Shown: positions 7,750-17,157, counted from the first letter of the stretch. The stretch: DNA of 57,433 nucleotides from Planctomycetota bacterium (GCA_016220085.1 JACRIN010000037.1:1-57433); one strand, 5' to 3'. Notes: generated by a model from the sequence alone, not told the origin. A program made the numbers and translations.

Positions 7750-8949
7750 TTGAAGCCGCAGCAAGCGTTCGAACCCGAGCTCGAGGAACTGCTCGACCGA
7801 CACGGCCACGCGTTCGAGCGCGCATACGGAGCGGGAGGGAAAGTCCGCCTCTTCTTCGCTCCCGGTCGCGTGAACCTGATGGGTGCGCACCTCGACTACA
7901 ACGGCGGTCCCGTGATGCCGATGGCGATCGATCGCGGCACGTTCTTCGCGCTGCGACCGCGCAAGAATCGCCTGCTCGTGATGCGCTCGACTTCGGAAAT
8001 CGGCGAGTTCCGATTCGATCTCGACGCCGCGCCGCGCGAAGCGACCGGGAACTGGGTCGACTACCCGTTGGGCGTCGCGCTCGAGGTTTTTCGCGAGAGC
8101 CCGCGCGCCGTCGGGCTCGAAGTGCTCTTCGGTGGCAATCTGCCGGTCGGCGCAGGATTGTCGTCCTCGGCGTCGATCTGCGTCGGGACGGCCTTCGCGC
8201 TCGACAAGGTCTGGGGGCTCGAGCTCACCCCGTTCGCGCGCGTCGAAGCTGCACTGCGCGCCGAACGGCAGTTCGTGGGCGTGCACTGCGGGATCATGGA
8301 TCCGTACGCCGTCGGCTTGGCGAAGCGCGGGCATCTGCTCTGGCTCGATTGCAAGGACGCCTCGATCGAGCACCTGCCGATCGATCACCGCGCGGTCCGG
8401 ATCGCGGTCGCGGACACCGGTGTGCGCCGGGAGCTCGCCGCCGGCGCGTTCAATCAGCGAGTGACTGAGGCGCGTCAGGCATTCGAGGCGTTGCGCGGCT
8501 TCGTTCCCGGTGCGACGCACCTGCGTGACGTCTCCAGCGCCGTGTTCGAGAGCCACGCCGACGAGCTCGCCCCCGTGCTGCGCGCGCGCGCGCGCCACGT
8601 CGTGCACGAAGTCGAGCGCACGTTCGCGGCGCGTGACGCGCTGCTCGCCGGCGATGTCGAGCGCTTCGGTCGCGCGATGTTCGAGACGCACGTGTCCTTG
8701 CGGGATCACTACCAAGTCTCCGTGCCCGAACTCGACTGCCTGGTGGAAGCCGCGGAGCGAGAGCCCGGCGTCCTGGGCGCGCGGCTCACCGGAGCGGGCT
8801 TTGGCGGTTGCGTGGTGATGCTGCTGCGCGCCGGTGACGAAGTCGAGGTCGCCGAGCGCGTATCGCGGGCATTCGAGCGCGCCTTCCAACGACCCGCGCG
8901 GATCGAGGTCTTCCGTGGAGACCCCGGTCCGCGCGAGTGGATGCGCTGA
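7750..8949 (+). CDS. Galactokinase-family (GHMP) sugar kinase with altered sugar-binding motif
   Basis: The product has 399 residues and uses a TTG at 7750, the first start that excludes implausible upstream sequence. All three GHMP motifs are present: PGRVNLMGAHLDYNGG (38-53), PVGAGLSSSAS (132-142, phosphate loop) and LTGAGFGGCVVML near the C-terminus. Catalytic Asp184 lies in HCGIMD. In galactokinases the first motif reads GEHTDYN and its Glu contacts the C6 hydroxyl of galactose. Here it is Ala46, Thr is Leu48, and the Gln after MD is Pro185. ATP-dependent C1 phosphorylation of a sugar is well supported; galactose as the substrate is not certain. Confidence 0.85.
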   Translation: MKPQQAFEPELEELLDRHGHAFERAYGAGGKVRLFFAPGRVNLMGAHLDYNGGPVMPMAIDRGTFFALRPRKNRLLVMRSTSEIGEFRFDLDAAPREATGNWVDYPLGVALEVFRESPRAVGLEVLFGGNLPVGAGLSSSASICVGTAFALDKVWGLELTPFARVEAALRAERQFVGVHCGIMDPYAVGLAKRGHLLWLDCKDASIEHLPIDHRAVRIAVADTGVRRELAAGAFNQRVTEARQAFEALRGFVPGATHLRDVSSAVFESHADELAPVLRARARHVVHEVERTFAARDALLAGDVERFGRAMFETHVSLRDHYQVSVPELDCLVEAAEREPGVLGARLTGAGFGGCVVMLLRAGDEVEVAERVSRAFERAFQRPARIEVFRGDPGPREWMR

Positions 8950-8958
8950 CGCGCGTCG

Positions 8959-11082
8959 CTACTTGGTCGATTCGGTCTGCTTGCCGTACTGCAGGATCTT
9001 GGCGGCCTCGTACATCAGGCGAGCCGTCGGTTCCACGCGTACCTTGGCGCTCTCGGGCTTGTCGAGCAGGTCGACCGCCGCCGCCGGTCGCGCGCCGAAC
9101 AAGTAGTTCGCGGCCAGCACCAGGCGTGCGTCCTCGTCGTTGGGTTGGTCCTGCAAGTACAGTTCGAGCACCGCGAGTTGGCGATCGAATTCGACGCGAT
9201 CGCTCTTGTAGAAGTCGTGCTTGTCGACTTGCAGCGAAGCGAGCGTCGGGTCGAGCTCCAATGCGCGTCGGAGCGCGTACGCGGCGTAGTGATAGTCACC
9301 GGTTGCGAACAAGGCGTCGGAGAGGATCAGGTAGAGCATTCCGTCATCCGGCGAGAACTCGACCGCCTTCGCGTAGAAGTGGACTGCGTCGCCGTAGCGT
9401 CGCTCCGCGAATGCATTGTCGCCGAGCACGAGGTACTCCTCCGACGCGCGCGACATCTCGGACTTCGAACCCGGCGCCAGCAGCGAGTCGAGCAGTGCAC
9501 GATCGGTGTCCGACGCTTCGCCACCGCGCGGTACCGGACTGCCGATGACGCCCTCGCCGTCCGCGGTCGGTGCGGGATCGGACTCCACGTAGGTCGTCAC
9601 GGTCTCGGGCTCGTAGTACCGTTCGATCACCGTCGTGTAGTAGGTCGGGCCGCTGTACCAACTCGGCGACGACCATGTGTGGTACGACGTCGGCCACCAA
9701 CCCCAGGCGTACCAGCACGAGTAGTTGTACGGGTGTCCCCACCAGTAGCTGCTGCTCCACGAGTGGCAGCCGCCCCACCACCAATTCCAGTAGAAGCCGC
9801 AGTCCTCGTACCCATTCCAGTACCACATGCCCGGGTACCAATCGAACCACCACCAGCCGGTCGTGCAGCCCAGCGCCGAGCCGTAGCCCGTGCGGCAGCT
9901 GACGTCCTTGCCGTGCGAGATGGAGCGGCCGGCTTGCTCGTACTTCCGAGCGCGCTCGGGGTAGCGGTAGGCAAGGTCGCGCAGCGAGCCCGTGGCTTCG
10001 AGTTGCCGATCGCGCGCGTTGCGGATGCGGTCGGGGTCGTGACGTTCGAGCTCGCGCGCGTTCTTCACGCGCTTCTCGAGCGCGTCGGCGGTCTTCGCCT
10101 TTTCACGCGCGTTCTTGACGCGCTGTCCCGGAGCTTGAGACGGCGCTTCGCCGCGGCTCTCGCGGGTCTGCGCGCCTCGTGCGCGGTCGTAGCGATCGAG
10201 GATGCTCTTGCGGTCGATGTTGCGCTTCGGGATCTCCGCGTCCGCCGCCGGCGAGCGCCGACGCGTGGCCGACTGCTCGATTTCGTTCGCGGCGCGTCGG
10301 CGCGCGGACGGAGCATCGGTTTCGTTGCGCTCGAGACTCGAGTCGTTGAGGCGCGGAAAGGCGACCCGGCGTTCCGAGCGGATCACCGGCACGTCACTGT
10401 CGCTGGCCCCGCCGCCCGCGCTCGGTTCGGTATCGGGCGTCGCGAGATTGCGGCTGCGGGAACTCGGCCCGGTCGAGGGCGGCTGGGAATCGCGGCTACC
10501 ACCGGGGTTCGCGCGCGCGGAGTCTCGGCGGCTCGGCGTGTCGTCGGAGCTCGGCGGCGACGAACGCGAACCACGCGACGCGTCGTCGCGGGCGTCGTCG
10601 CGAGTCGGCGGCACGTACCCGCCGGAATCACCCCGACCCCGCGCGGGGCCGACGTCGTCGCGACGCGGAGTCGACGGCTCCTCGCGGGGGCGCGACGGGG
10701 TCGTGTCGACGCGTTCGCGGGACGGCGGCGCGGCTTGTTCGCGGTCCCGCGACGGACGCGAGTCCGAGGGCGGGGGAGTCGCGGGTTGCTGCGAGCCACG
10801 CGAGCCCCGGTCCTGCGGCGACGCGGACGGGCGGGACGCTCCCGAAGAGCGCGGCGCCGAGGACGAAGGGCGCGCGGACGGCGCCGAACTCGGGCGCGAC
10901 GCAGGCGCGGCGGACGGCCGCGACGCCGGGCTGGACGCCGGGCGCGACGCGGGTGACGAGCTGCCGCGGGAACCCGAGCCGTTCGAACCACGACCTTCGC
11001 GATCGGCGAGGGCGTCGGTCGAAAGCGCGGCCAGCGCGATCAAGGCGAGCGTGGCTAGGCGAAGGGTGCGCGGCGAACGCAT
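8959..11082 (-). CDS. Secreted Ser/Arg/Pro-rich protein with Trp/Tyr-rich segment and C-terminal TPRs
   Basis: The product has 707 residues; the start at 11082 gives the signal peptide MRSPRTLRLATLALIALAAL. Four zones are visible: a Ser/Ala/Arg/Pro repeat region with SRPA/SSPASRP units (about 28-250); a charged Arg/Glu/Asp-rich helical region with KNAREK-like repeats (about 290-390); a striking Trp/Tyr/Gly-rich zone containing several Cys (about 394-480, for example CTTGWWWFDWYPGMWYW); and a tetratricopeptide-like C-terminus (about 540-680, AVHFYAKAVEFSPDDGMLYL). I know no family with this whole layout. The disordered basic part could bind surface or cell-wall polymer, and the aromatic zone could bind glycan or self-associate; these are inferences. 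Confidence 0.75.
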   Translation of the reverse strand: MRSPRTLRLATLALIALAALSTDALADREGRGSNGSGSRGSSSPASRPASSPASRPSAAPASRPSSAPSARPSSSAPRSSGASRPSASPQDRGSRGSQQPATPPPSDSRPSRDREQAAPPSRERVDTTPSRPREEPSTPRRDDVGPARGRGDSGGYVPPTRDDARDDASRGSRSSPPSSDDTPSRRDSARANPGGSRDSQPPSTGPSSRSRNLATPDTEPSAGGGASDSDVPVIRSERRVAFPRLNDSSLERNETDAPSARRRAANEIEQSATRRRSPAADAEIPKRNIDRKSILDRYDRARGAQTRESRGEAPSQAPGQRVKNAREKAKTADALEKRVKNARELERHDPDRIRNARDRQLEATGSLRDLAYRYPERARKYEQAGRSISHGKDVSCRTGYGSALGCTTGWWWFDWYPGMWYWNGYEDCGFYWNWWWGGCHSWSSSYWWGHPYNYSCWYAWGWWPTSYHTWSSPSWYSGPTYYTTVIERYYEPETVTTYVESDPAPTADGEGVIGSPVPRGGEASDTDRALLDSLLAPGSKSEMSRASEEYLVLGDNAFAERRYGDAVHFYAKAVEFSPDDGMLYLILSDALFATGDYHYAAYALRRALELDPTLASLQVDKHDFYKSDRVEFDRQLAVLELYLQDQPNDEDARLVLAANYLFGARPAAAVDLLDKPESAKVRVEPTARLMYEAAKILQYGKQTESTK

Positions 11083-11231
11083 GAAGTGGCTCCAAGAGGT
11101 GAGGGGAACCTCCGCGTCCCGCAAACGCGATGCCGTTTCCCGGTCTCGCTCCAAGGGCGTCGGGCGGCGACGCCGAAGTTCGCCGGTAGCCTACAGGGGA
11201 CAAACCTGCGGCGCAGGGGCGCTGCGTCGAT

Positions 11232-12353
11232 TCAGCGCGGCGGCACGAGAGGGAGCACGAGTTGGGTGCCCGCTCCCGTCGAACCGCCGGCGAGCCGGAC
11301 ATACGCGGTACCGGCGCGCGCTCCGGCCGGCACCCGGCCGAGGAGGATTGCGAGCGCAGCCGCGGTGCTCGTGCGGTCGGGCGCGAAGCGCAGGGAGAGA
11401 GCGCTCGCTCCGGGTCGGCGACGCCACTCGGTCGGTGCGCCCGTTTGGTCGTCCGAGAGTCTCGCGAACGCCGCGACCGGCTTGCCGACTTGATCCAGTT
11501 CGAGTTCCACGCCGTCGGCGAGTTTCAACCCGAGCGTCGCCGGGAGTTTCGCGAACGCGTCGCGCGCCGCGAGCGCGCGTCGGCAGAGCTCGTTCCAGTC
11601 CGCGGTGGCGAGATCGATCTCGAGCGATCGGACGTAGCGTGTCGGCACCTCGACGCGCTCGCAGACGATCTCACGTTCGGTCGTCGCCTCGCGCGAGCGG
11701 CGATCCAAGGGCGTGAAATAGTCGTCCAGGTACGCGACTTCGAACTCGACCGACTCGACGGTCTCGCGCCACGTCACCTCGCCGGTCCGGGCGAGCGCGA
11801 AACTCGCCGGCAACGCGCGATTTCCGTCGGCGCGCCAAACGATTTCCTGGAGAGCCTCGAGCTCCGTTCCGGTCGCGTCCAGCCAGCGGATCGACGTCGG
11901 AAGCGCGCCCGCGCCGAGTTTGGCGTGGAGCGTTGCCGACTCGTCGACGGTTGCTCGGCGCTCGTCGCCGCTGCCTTGCCAATTCGCTCCGTGCGGCCAG
12001 AGCACCAGGGCTTGGCGCAGCGCGAAGAAGTGATCGAGCTGCTCCCGCTCCGCGTCCGCGAGCTCGCGGGAATTCGTCGCGCCGTCGTCGTGCGCGAACC
12101 ATCGATCGCCGGCCCGGTAGAAGACGGTGCGCGCCTTGCTCGCTTCGTTCGGAAGCGTCATCAGCCACCGCACGCGGGCGGGAAACACGTGCGTCGCTAC
12201 CAGCCGATGCACGCGTTCGGGTTCGGAGGCGAAACGCACGCTCGAGACGCTCTCGAAACCGGCGAGGTGCGCGATCGGCGCGCGCTTCGGCAGGTCGGGC
12301 TCGGCTTGCGCGAGGCCAAAGAGCAGCGCGAATAGCGCGAGCGCTGCGTTCAT
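11232..12353 (-). CDS. Exported protein of unknown function, coupled to aminotransferase
   Basis: The product has 373 residues from an ATG at 12353 that overlaps the stop of the aminotransferase (ATGA). It has a signal peptide (MNAALALFALLFGLAQA) and a mature domain that looks beta-rich and acidic, with no Cys-rich or metal motif. The text pattern (ADRWFAHDDG-like strands, many Trp/Arg) resembles large periplasmic domains seen in GC-rich environmental bacteria, but I cannot assign a family. Coupling to the aminotransferase probably reflects shared expression only. Confidence 0.7.
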   Translation of the reverse strand: MNAALALFALLFGLAQAEPDLPKRAPIAHLAGFESVSSVRFASEPERVHRLVATHVFPARVRWLMTLPNEASKARTVFYRAGDRWFAHDDGATNSRELADAEREQLDHFFALRQALVLWPHGANWQGSGDERRATVDESATLHAKLGAGALPTSIRWLDATGTELEALQEIVWRADGNRALPASFALARTGEVTWRETVESVEFEVAYLDDYFTPLDRRSREATTEREIVCERVEVPTRYVRSLEIDLATADWNELCRRALAARDAFAKLPATLGLKLADGVELELDQVGKPVAAFARLSDDQTGAPTEWRRRPGASALSLRFAPDRTSTAAALAILLGRVPAGARAGTAYVRLAGGSTGAGTQLVLPLVPPR

Positions 12354-13528
12354 CCGCGGGCTCCGAGCCGTTCGCGGAGCACCCGTGCAGCGTTCTCCAA
12401 CGTGTCGCGCTTCTTCGCGAAGCAGAAGCGCACGATCCTGCGTCCGTCGGCGGGTTCGAGGAAGAAGCTCGAGCCGGGCACGGTCGCGACGCCGCCGTTC
12501 GCGACGAGCTGCATCGCGAACGCGACATCGTCGAGGTCGGTCAGTTTCGACACGTCGGTCATGATGTAGTACGCGCCGCGCGGTCGAACGACGCCGAAGC
12601 CCGTGTCCTCGAGCGCGCGCGCGAGCAGGTCGCGGCGCACGGCGTACTCGGCGGCGAGGCCTTGAAAGTACTCCGGACCGAAGTCCAACGCGTCCGCGGC
12701 CGCGTCCTGGAGCGGCGCGGGAGCCCCGACGGTCAGGAAGTCGTGCACTTTGCGGATGCCCGCGGTCATCTCCGGCGGCGCGATCGCCCAGCCGATGCGC
12801 CACCCGGTCGCGCTCCACGTCTTGGATAGCCCGCTGATCGTGATCGTGCGCTCGTGCATCCCCGGCAGCGTGGCGAGCGAGACGTGCTGCGCGCCGTCGT
12901 AGAGGATGTACTCGTAGATTTCGTCCGTGACCGCGAGTGCGTCGTGTTCCTGGCAGAGCCGAGCGATCACCTCGAGCTCCGCGCGCGTGAACACCTTGCC
13001 GGTCGGGTTGTGCGGCGTGTTGACGATGATCGCGCGGGTGCGCGGCCCGAACGCGCGCGCGAGCTCCTGTTCGTCGAAGCTCCAATCCGGTGCGCGCAGC
13101 TTGACCATGCGCGGCACGGCGCCGGAGAGGATGCAGTCGGGTCCGTAGTTCTCGTAGAACGGCTCGAACACGATCACTTCGTCGCCGGGATCGAGCACGG
13201 CCATCAACGTCGCGATCATCGCCTCGGTCGCGCCGCAGCACACGGTGAGCATCCGCTCGGGATCGACGGCGATGCCGTTGTACGCGTGCGTCCTTTTCGC
13301 GATCGCGGCGCGCAAGCGCGGTGCGCCCCAGGTCACCGCGTACTGGTTGATGTCGGCTTGGATCGCGCGGCAGCCCGCGTCCTTCATCGCTTGCGGCGCG
13401 GCGAAATCGGGGAAGCCTTGCGCGAGATTGATGCCCTTCTCTCGCGTGCAGACCCGAGACATCTCGCGGATGACGGACTCGGTGAAGCGTTGGGCCTTCT
13501 CGGAGACGGTGCGTCGGGAGGAGCTCAC
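12350..13528 (-). CDS. Class I/II PLP-dependent aminotransferase (kynurenine/methionine aminotransferase-like)
   Basis: The product has 392 residues, the usual length for fold-type I aminotransferases. INLAQGFPDFAAPQAMK near the N-terminus is typical of the kynurenine/glutamine/methionine aminotransferase group. NTPHNPTGK (170-178) holds the PLP-binding Asn, TDEIYEY the Asp202 that pairs with the pyridine nitrogen, SGLSKTWSATGWRIGW the Schiff-base Lys236 and the phosphate-binding Arg, and IVRFCFAK the substrate-carboxylate Arg. It transfers an amino group between an amino acid and a 2-oxo acid; likely donors are Met, Gln or aromatic amino acids. The start is an ATG or alternative start at 13528. 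Confidence 0.92.
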   Translation of the reverse strand: MSSSRRTVSEKAQRFTESVIREMSRVCTREKGINLAQGFPDFAAPQAMKDAGCRAIQADINQYAVTWGAPRLRAAIAKRTHAYNGIAVDPERMLTVCCGATEAMIATLMAVLDPGDEVIVFEPFYENYGPDCILSGAVPRMVKLRAPDWSFDEQELARAFGPRTRAIIVNTPHNPTGKVFTRAELEVIARLCQEHDALAVTDEIYEYILYDGAQHVSLATLPGMHERTITISGLSKTWSATGWRIGWAIAPPEMTAGIRKVHDFLTVGAPAPLQDAAADALDFGPEYFQGLAAEYAVRRDLLARALEDTGFGVVRPRGAYYIMTDVSKLTDLDDVAFAMQLVANGGVATVPGSSFFLEPADGRRIVRFCFAKKRDTLENAARVLRERLGARG

Positions 13529-13562
13529 CCGCCCATTGTGCCAGAGACGCGCCGAGCGGTCG

Positions 13563-14480
13563 TCAGGGCAGTTTGGCGGCCCACTCGACCCAGTCCTCGA
13601 GCTTCTCGCCGCGGTTCTCGTTCGACAGCTTGATCAACGCGCGTCGCAGCACGCCTTGCAGCTTCTTGTCGGCGTGACTCCACGCGCGCACGAGTTCGCG
13701 CGCGGCGGGCCCCTTGGCGCGGGGCTCGCCGCGGCCGAGCTGGGCGAGCGCTTCGGCCGCGGCGATCAGCACGAACGGAGTCGACTCGCGTGCAAGCTCC
13801 CCGATCGCGGCGACGGCCCCCGCGTCCTTCTGCAGCGCGAGGATCAGCGCCGACTGGGCCCGGACGAACGGCTCCGGATCCGAGAGCGCGAGGCGCGCGG
13901 GCTCGACGACGGACGATCCGTCTGCACCGGCTTCGATCAGCGACCGCAGCGCCCATGCCGCATTCGAACGCACGTAGGACTCGGGGTGGTGCGCGTACAG
14001 GTCCGCGATCGTTGCGATCGGCGTGTCCGCGAGTTGGAGCACCGCGAGTCCGATCAGCGCGTTGTTGACGACATCGGCGTTCGCATCGTGGAGAGCGTTG
14101 AGCATCGGACTCTGCGCCTCCGCCGCGCGCGTGAAGCCGAGCGCGGCCGCCGCGGGGATGCGGTTCGCGGGCGGGCCGTTCTCGAGCTCGTGGACGAGCT
14201 CGTCGAGCCGCGGACGCACGCGACGCATCAGATCGAGCTCGAGCCCGCGGGCCTGGCGGCGTTCCTCCTCGGTCTGGGCGCTCATCACGAGCTTCGTCCA
14301 GGCTCGCATCGACATGTCGACCGTCGCGAGTAGCTTGCCGATCGGGTCCGGCGCGTCGGTGCGCGCCCAGTTCGGATCGTAGGGGACCGGATCGCCGTCC
14401 TTCGGTTCGGGCGTGGACGCGCAACCGACCAACGGGAGGACCAGGAGCAACACGAGTGAGGCGCGGGGGGGCGTCGGCAT
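13563..14480 (-). CDS. HEAT-repeat lipoprotein
   Basis: The product has 305 residues with lipobox PLVGC (Cys20). From about residue 95 it shows consecutive helical pairs of HEAT/PBS-lyase type: NRIPAAAALGF, ADVVNNALIGLAVLQL, SYVRSNAAWALRSL, PFVRAQSALILAL and PFVLIAAAEALAQLG. Such repeats form a curved solenoid used for protein-protein contacts. As a lipoprotein it probably works as a periplasmic scaffold at the inner face of the outer membrane. It is the first gene of a minus-strand run with the aminotransferase and two exported proteins. The partner is unknown. Confidence 0.8.
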   Translation of the reverse strand: MPTPPRASLVLLLVLPLVGCASTPEPKDGDPVPYDPNWARTDAPDPIGKLLATVDMSMRAWTKLVMSAQTEEERRQARGLELDLMRRVRPRLDELVHELENGPPANRIPAAAALGFTRAAEAQSPMLNALHDANADVVNNALIGLAVLQLADTPIATIADLYAHHPESYVRSNAAWALRSLIEAGADGSSVVEPARLALSDPEPFVRAQSALILALQKDAGAVAAIGELARESTPFVLIAAAEALAQLGRGEPRAKGPAARELVRAWSHADKKLQGVLRRALIKLSNENRGEKLEDWVEWAAKLP

Positions 14481-14605
14481 GGGGAAGGTCGAGACGGAGC
14501 GGAGCGTCGTTTCTTCCGCCGAGTCTAACGGGGTCGATCGCGCGTCCGAGCGGGAACCGAAAAGGGCCTGCGCTCGGCCTCGAAACGGGCTAGTTTGGTG
14601 CGTCC

Positions 14606-15670
14606 ATGGGCGTCCACATCCTCGACGCGATGTCGCGCGAGGGCTTCGAGGAGGTCGTCGCGCTGCACGACCGTCGCTCGAACCTCCGCGCGTTCCTCGC
14701 GATCCACGACACGTCTCGTGGTCCCGCGTTCGGCGGCGTGCGGCGGTGGGCGTACTACGACGAGGACCAAGCGCTGCGCGACGTGCTGCGTTTGGCGCGC
14801 GCGATGACGTACAAGTCTGCGCTCGCGGAGCTCGACGCCGGCGGCGCGAAGCTCGTGATCCTCGATCGTCCCGATCTCGACGTCGAGGCGGGCTATCGGT
14901 TCCTCGGTGACGCGATCGAGCGGATGTCCGGGCGCTTCTACACCGGGCCGGACGTCGGCACCGGCGCGCACGAGCTCGGTTGCCTCGCCGAGCGCACGCG
15001 CTTCGCGACGGATCCGGGGCCGAACGGTCCGGGCGAGCTCGCGGAGTCGACCGTCGCCGGCGTGGTCGCCGGCATGGAGGCCGCGCTGCAGTTGCTCGAC
15101 GGCGCGGTCGATTGGCCGCGGCGAACGGTGGTCGTCCAAGGGCTCGGGGAGGTCGGCGCCGGCGTCGCTCGTCGTTTGGTCGCCGCGGGAGCGAAGGTCC
15201 TCGCCGCGGAACTCGACGCGGAACGCGCGGCGTCGGTCGCCGCCGAACTCGAAGTCGAGCTCGTCGATCCCTCCCGCGAGTACGACCCGCCGTGCGACGT
15301 CTTCGCGCCGTGTGCGCTCGGCGGCATCTTGCACGACCTCACGCTGACTCGCCTGCACTGCCGCGTCGTCGCCGGCGGCGCGAACAACGTCCTCGCACGT
15401 CCTTTGCACGGCGATCGTTTACACGAGCTCGGGATCCTGTATGTTCCCGACTTCGTGATCAACGCGGGTGCGCTGATCCGCGGAGCGACTTTCCATCTCA
15501 CCGGCGAGCGCGAGAGCGTCGACTCGATCGGCCGACGCGTCGGACGCATTGCGAGCGAGATCCTCAAGCTTGCCGCCGAGGAAGGTGCGCCGCCGGCGCG
15601 CGTTGCGGTGCGCGAAGCCGAGCGTCGCATCGAGGCACGTCGCCGTGGTCCGCACCGCGTCGATCGCTGA
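14606..15670 (+). CDS. Leucine/valine/phenylalanine-type amino acid dehydrogenase
   Basis: The product has 354 residues, the size of octameric leucine dehydrogenases. SRGPAFGGVRRWAYYDEDQA is the substrate-domain signature. MTYKSALAELDAGGAK (67-82) holds the substrate-binding Lys70 and catalytic Lys82 with the spacing of the Glu/Leu/Phe/Val dehydrogenase family. VVVQGLGEVGAGVARRL is the NAD-binding Rossmann glycine-rich loop, and GGANNVLA and the VPDFVINAGALI segment are the conserved cofactor-side motifs. It oxidatively deaminates branched-chain or aromatic amino acids to 2-oxo acids with NAD+. The active site lacks obvious deviations, but substrate choice cannot be read from sequence alone. 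Confidence 0.9.
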   Translation: MGVHILDAMSREGFEEVVALHDRRSNLRAFLAIHDTSRGPAFGGVRRWAYYDEDQALRDVLRLARAMTYKSALAELDAGGAKLVILDRPDLDVEAGYRFLGDAIERMSGRFYTGPDVGTGAHELGCLAERTRFATDPGPNGPGELAESTVAGVVAGMEAALQLLDGAVDWPRRTVVVQGLGEVGAGVARRLVAAGAKVLAAELDAERAASVAAELEVELVDPSREYDPPCDVFAPCALGGILHDLTLTRLHCRVVAGGANNVLARPLHGDRLHELGILYVPDFVINAGALIRGATFHLTGERESVDSIGRRVGRIASEILKLAAEEGAPPARVAVREAERRIEARRRGPHRVDR

Positions 15671-15725
15671 AGCCGCCGCCGTCCGAGGAATCCGTCGCCC
15701 GAGGAAGCCCCCGAGGAACTCGTCG

Positions 15726-17138
15726 TTGAAGCTCCGTTCCAGCATGCTCGCGCTCGTCATCGCGTCGATCCTGCCGGCGTGCTTCGGCTCGTCCGGCCCG
15801 TTCGTGCGGGCGACGCACGATCCCGTCACGGTCGAGGTCGCGGTCGTCGAGTCCGATTCTCCCGTCGAGACGGGTTTCGACGCAGCGGTCGCGCCGACCG
15901 ACGCCGCGGCAGGCGAGGCACACGCCGTGGCAGCGCGCCCGTCGACCGAGGAAGCCGCGCACGCGTCGAAGCCCGACGAGCCTTCGAACTCCGGCGAGTC
16001 GCAGGTCGCGACCGCGGCTGTCGCGCCGACGTCGCCGAAGGTCTCCGAGCGCGGCTCCGTCGCGGCGCCGCGCTCCGAGCCGACGGTCGAACCCGCTACC
16101 GGCGCGGCGACGGCCATCCCGGCGAGCACGACGCCCGCTCTGGTTCCTGGAGCGCAGGCCGGCGCGGTGCTCCGCGACCCGAATAAGGCGCACGCGCCGT
16201 CCGATCCCAACGCGCCGTTCCTGCTCTCGGATCACGGGCTGCCTTCGATGCAGATCCCGCGCGACGAGAAGCTCGTCTACGACGTGATCCTGAACCTCGG
16301 CGTCATCAGCCCGGACGTCGGCAAGGTGACGATCACCTCGAAGGTCGAGCCATTCCGCGCGAGCCCGTTGCTGCTCGCGAGCGCCGATCCGGCGACCCAC
16401 GCGGAGCAAGCCGTGGTGTCCGCGCGCGCGGAGGGCCAGTACGCCGTGTACACCCTCGACGAGTTGATCACCACCGCGCACTTGCCGCAGGCCTTCCCCG
16501 CGCTCTTGCACCGCAGCACGCAGAGCGGCAGCGAGAACCGCAAGCGTGAGATGACGCTCGGCGAGAAGGACGGCAAGTTCGTGTGCGTGTACCGGCGCGA
16601 CACCCATTGCAAGAAGTGCAATCTGAAGACGCACTTCGTCGAGCCGACGTGGGCGTGGCAGGACGCGCATCACTGCGAAGGCTGCAAGCGCGTCGAGCAC
16701 CGCCTCTGGAAGGACCCGGTGACCCGCGACGCGCCTTCGGGTTGCGTCGACATGCTCAGCGCCGTCTACGTCGCGCGCACGATGATCCTCGAGGGCCGCG
16801 AGACCGTCGAGTTTCAACTGATGGACCGCGACGAGCTCTGGGACGTCAAGCTGAAGCGCGGCAAGTCGACGAAGCGCATCGAAGTGCCCGCGGGCGAGTT
16901 CGACGCATTCGAGATCACGCTGCAGACCGGAGTGCCGAAGTCCGAGACCGGACGCGACGAGGCCGACTTCTCGGGGCTCTTCGGCATCCACGGCGAGCTC
17001 TCGATCTGGGTCGAGGCGACCACGGGCGTGCCGGTGTGGATCCGCGGGCTGGTGCCGGTCGGGCCGATCGAACTCGATGTCGGCGTCGAGCTCGCGGGCT
17101 TCCGCGGCACGCCGCGCGCCTTCAAGCCGATCGAGTGA
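15726..17138 (+). CDS. DUF3108-like lipoprotein with CxxC-CxxC insertion
   Basis: I choose the TTG at 15726: GAGGA lies 8 bases upstream and it gives a basic N-region (MKLRSSM) before the lipobox ILPAC (Cys19); an ATG at 15744 is the alternative. The 470-residue product has an Ala/Ser/Pro/Glu-rich linker to about 190, then a domain resembling DUF3108 (EKLVYDVILNLGVISPDVGKV, CVDMLSAVYVAR, RIEVPAGEFDAFEI), a periplasmic beta-rich family found with outer-membrane functions. An inserted element holds Cys295, Cys298, Cys317 and Cys320 (CxxC-18-CxxC), suggesting a zinc knuckle or disulfide pair. The lipid anchor implies an envelope location. Confidence 0.75.
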   Translation: MKLRSSMLALVIASILPACFGSSGPFVRATHDPVTVEVAVVESDSPVETGFDAAVAPTDAAAGEAHAVAARPSTEEAAHASKPDEPSNSGESQVATAAVAPTSPKVSERGSVAAPRSEPTVEPATGAATAIPASTTPALVPGAQAGAVLRDPNKAHAPSDPNAPFLLSDHGLPSMQIPRDEKLVYDVILNLGVISPDVGKVTITSKVEPFRASPLLLASADPATHAEQAVVSARAEGQYAVYTLDELITTAHLPQAFPALLHRSTQSGSENRKREMTLGEKDGKFVCVYRRDTHCKKCNLKTHFVEPTWAWQDAHHCEGCKRVEHRLWKDPVTRDAPSGCVDMLSAVYVARTMILEGRETVEFQLMDRDELWDVKLKRGKSTKRIEVPAGEFDAFEITLQTGVPKSETGRDEADFSGLFGIHGELSIWVEATTGVPVWIRGLVPVGPIELDVGVELAGFRGTPRAFKPIE

Positions 17139-17157
17139 TCACATCGGGGATCACTCG
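17132..17157. terminator. Bidirectional hairpin terminator over convergent stops
   Basis: CGAGTGATC at 17132-17140 pairs perfectly with GATCACTCG at 17149-17157 across an 8-base loop. The stem covers the TGA stops of both convergent genes, the DUF3108-like gene (17136-17138) and ygfZ (17151-17153). A perfect 9-bp stem exactly here is unlikely to be chance. There is no U tract on either side. Confidence 0.55.
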
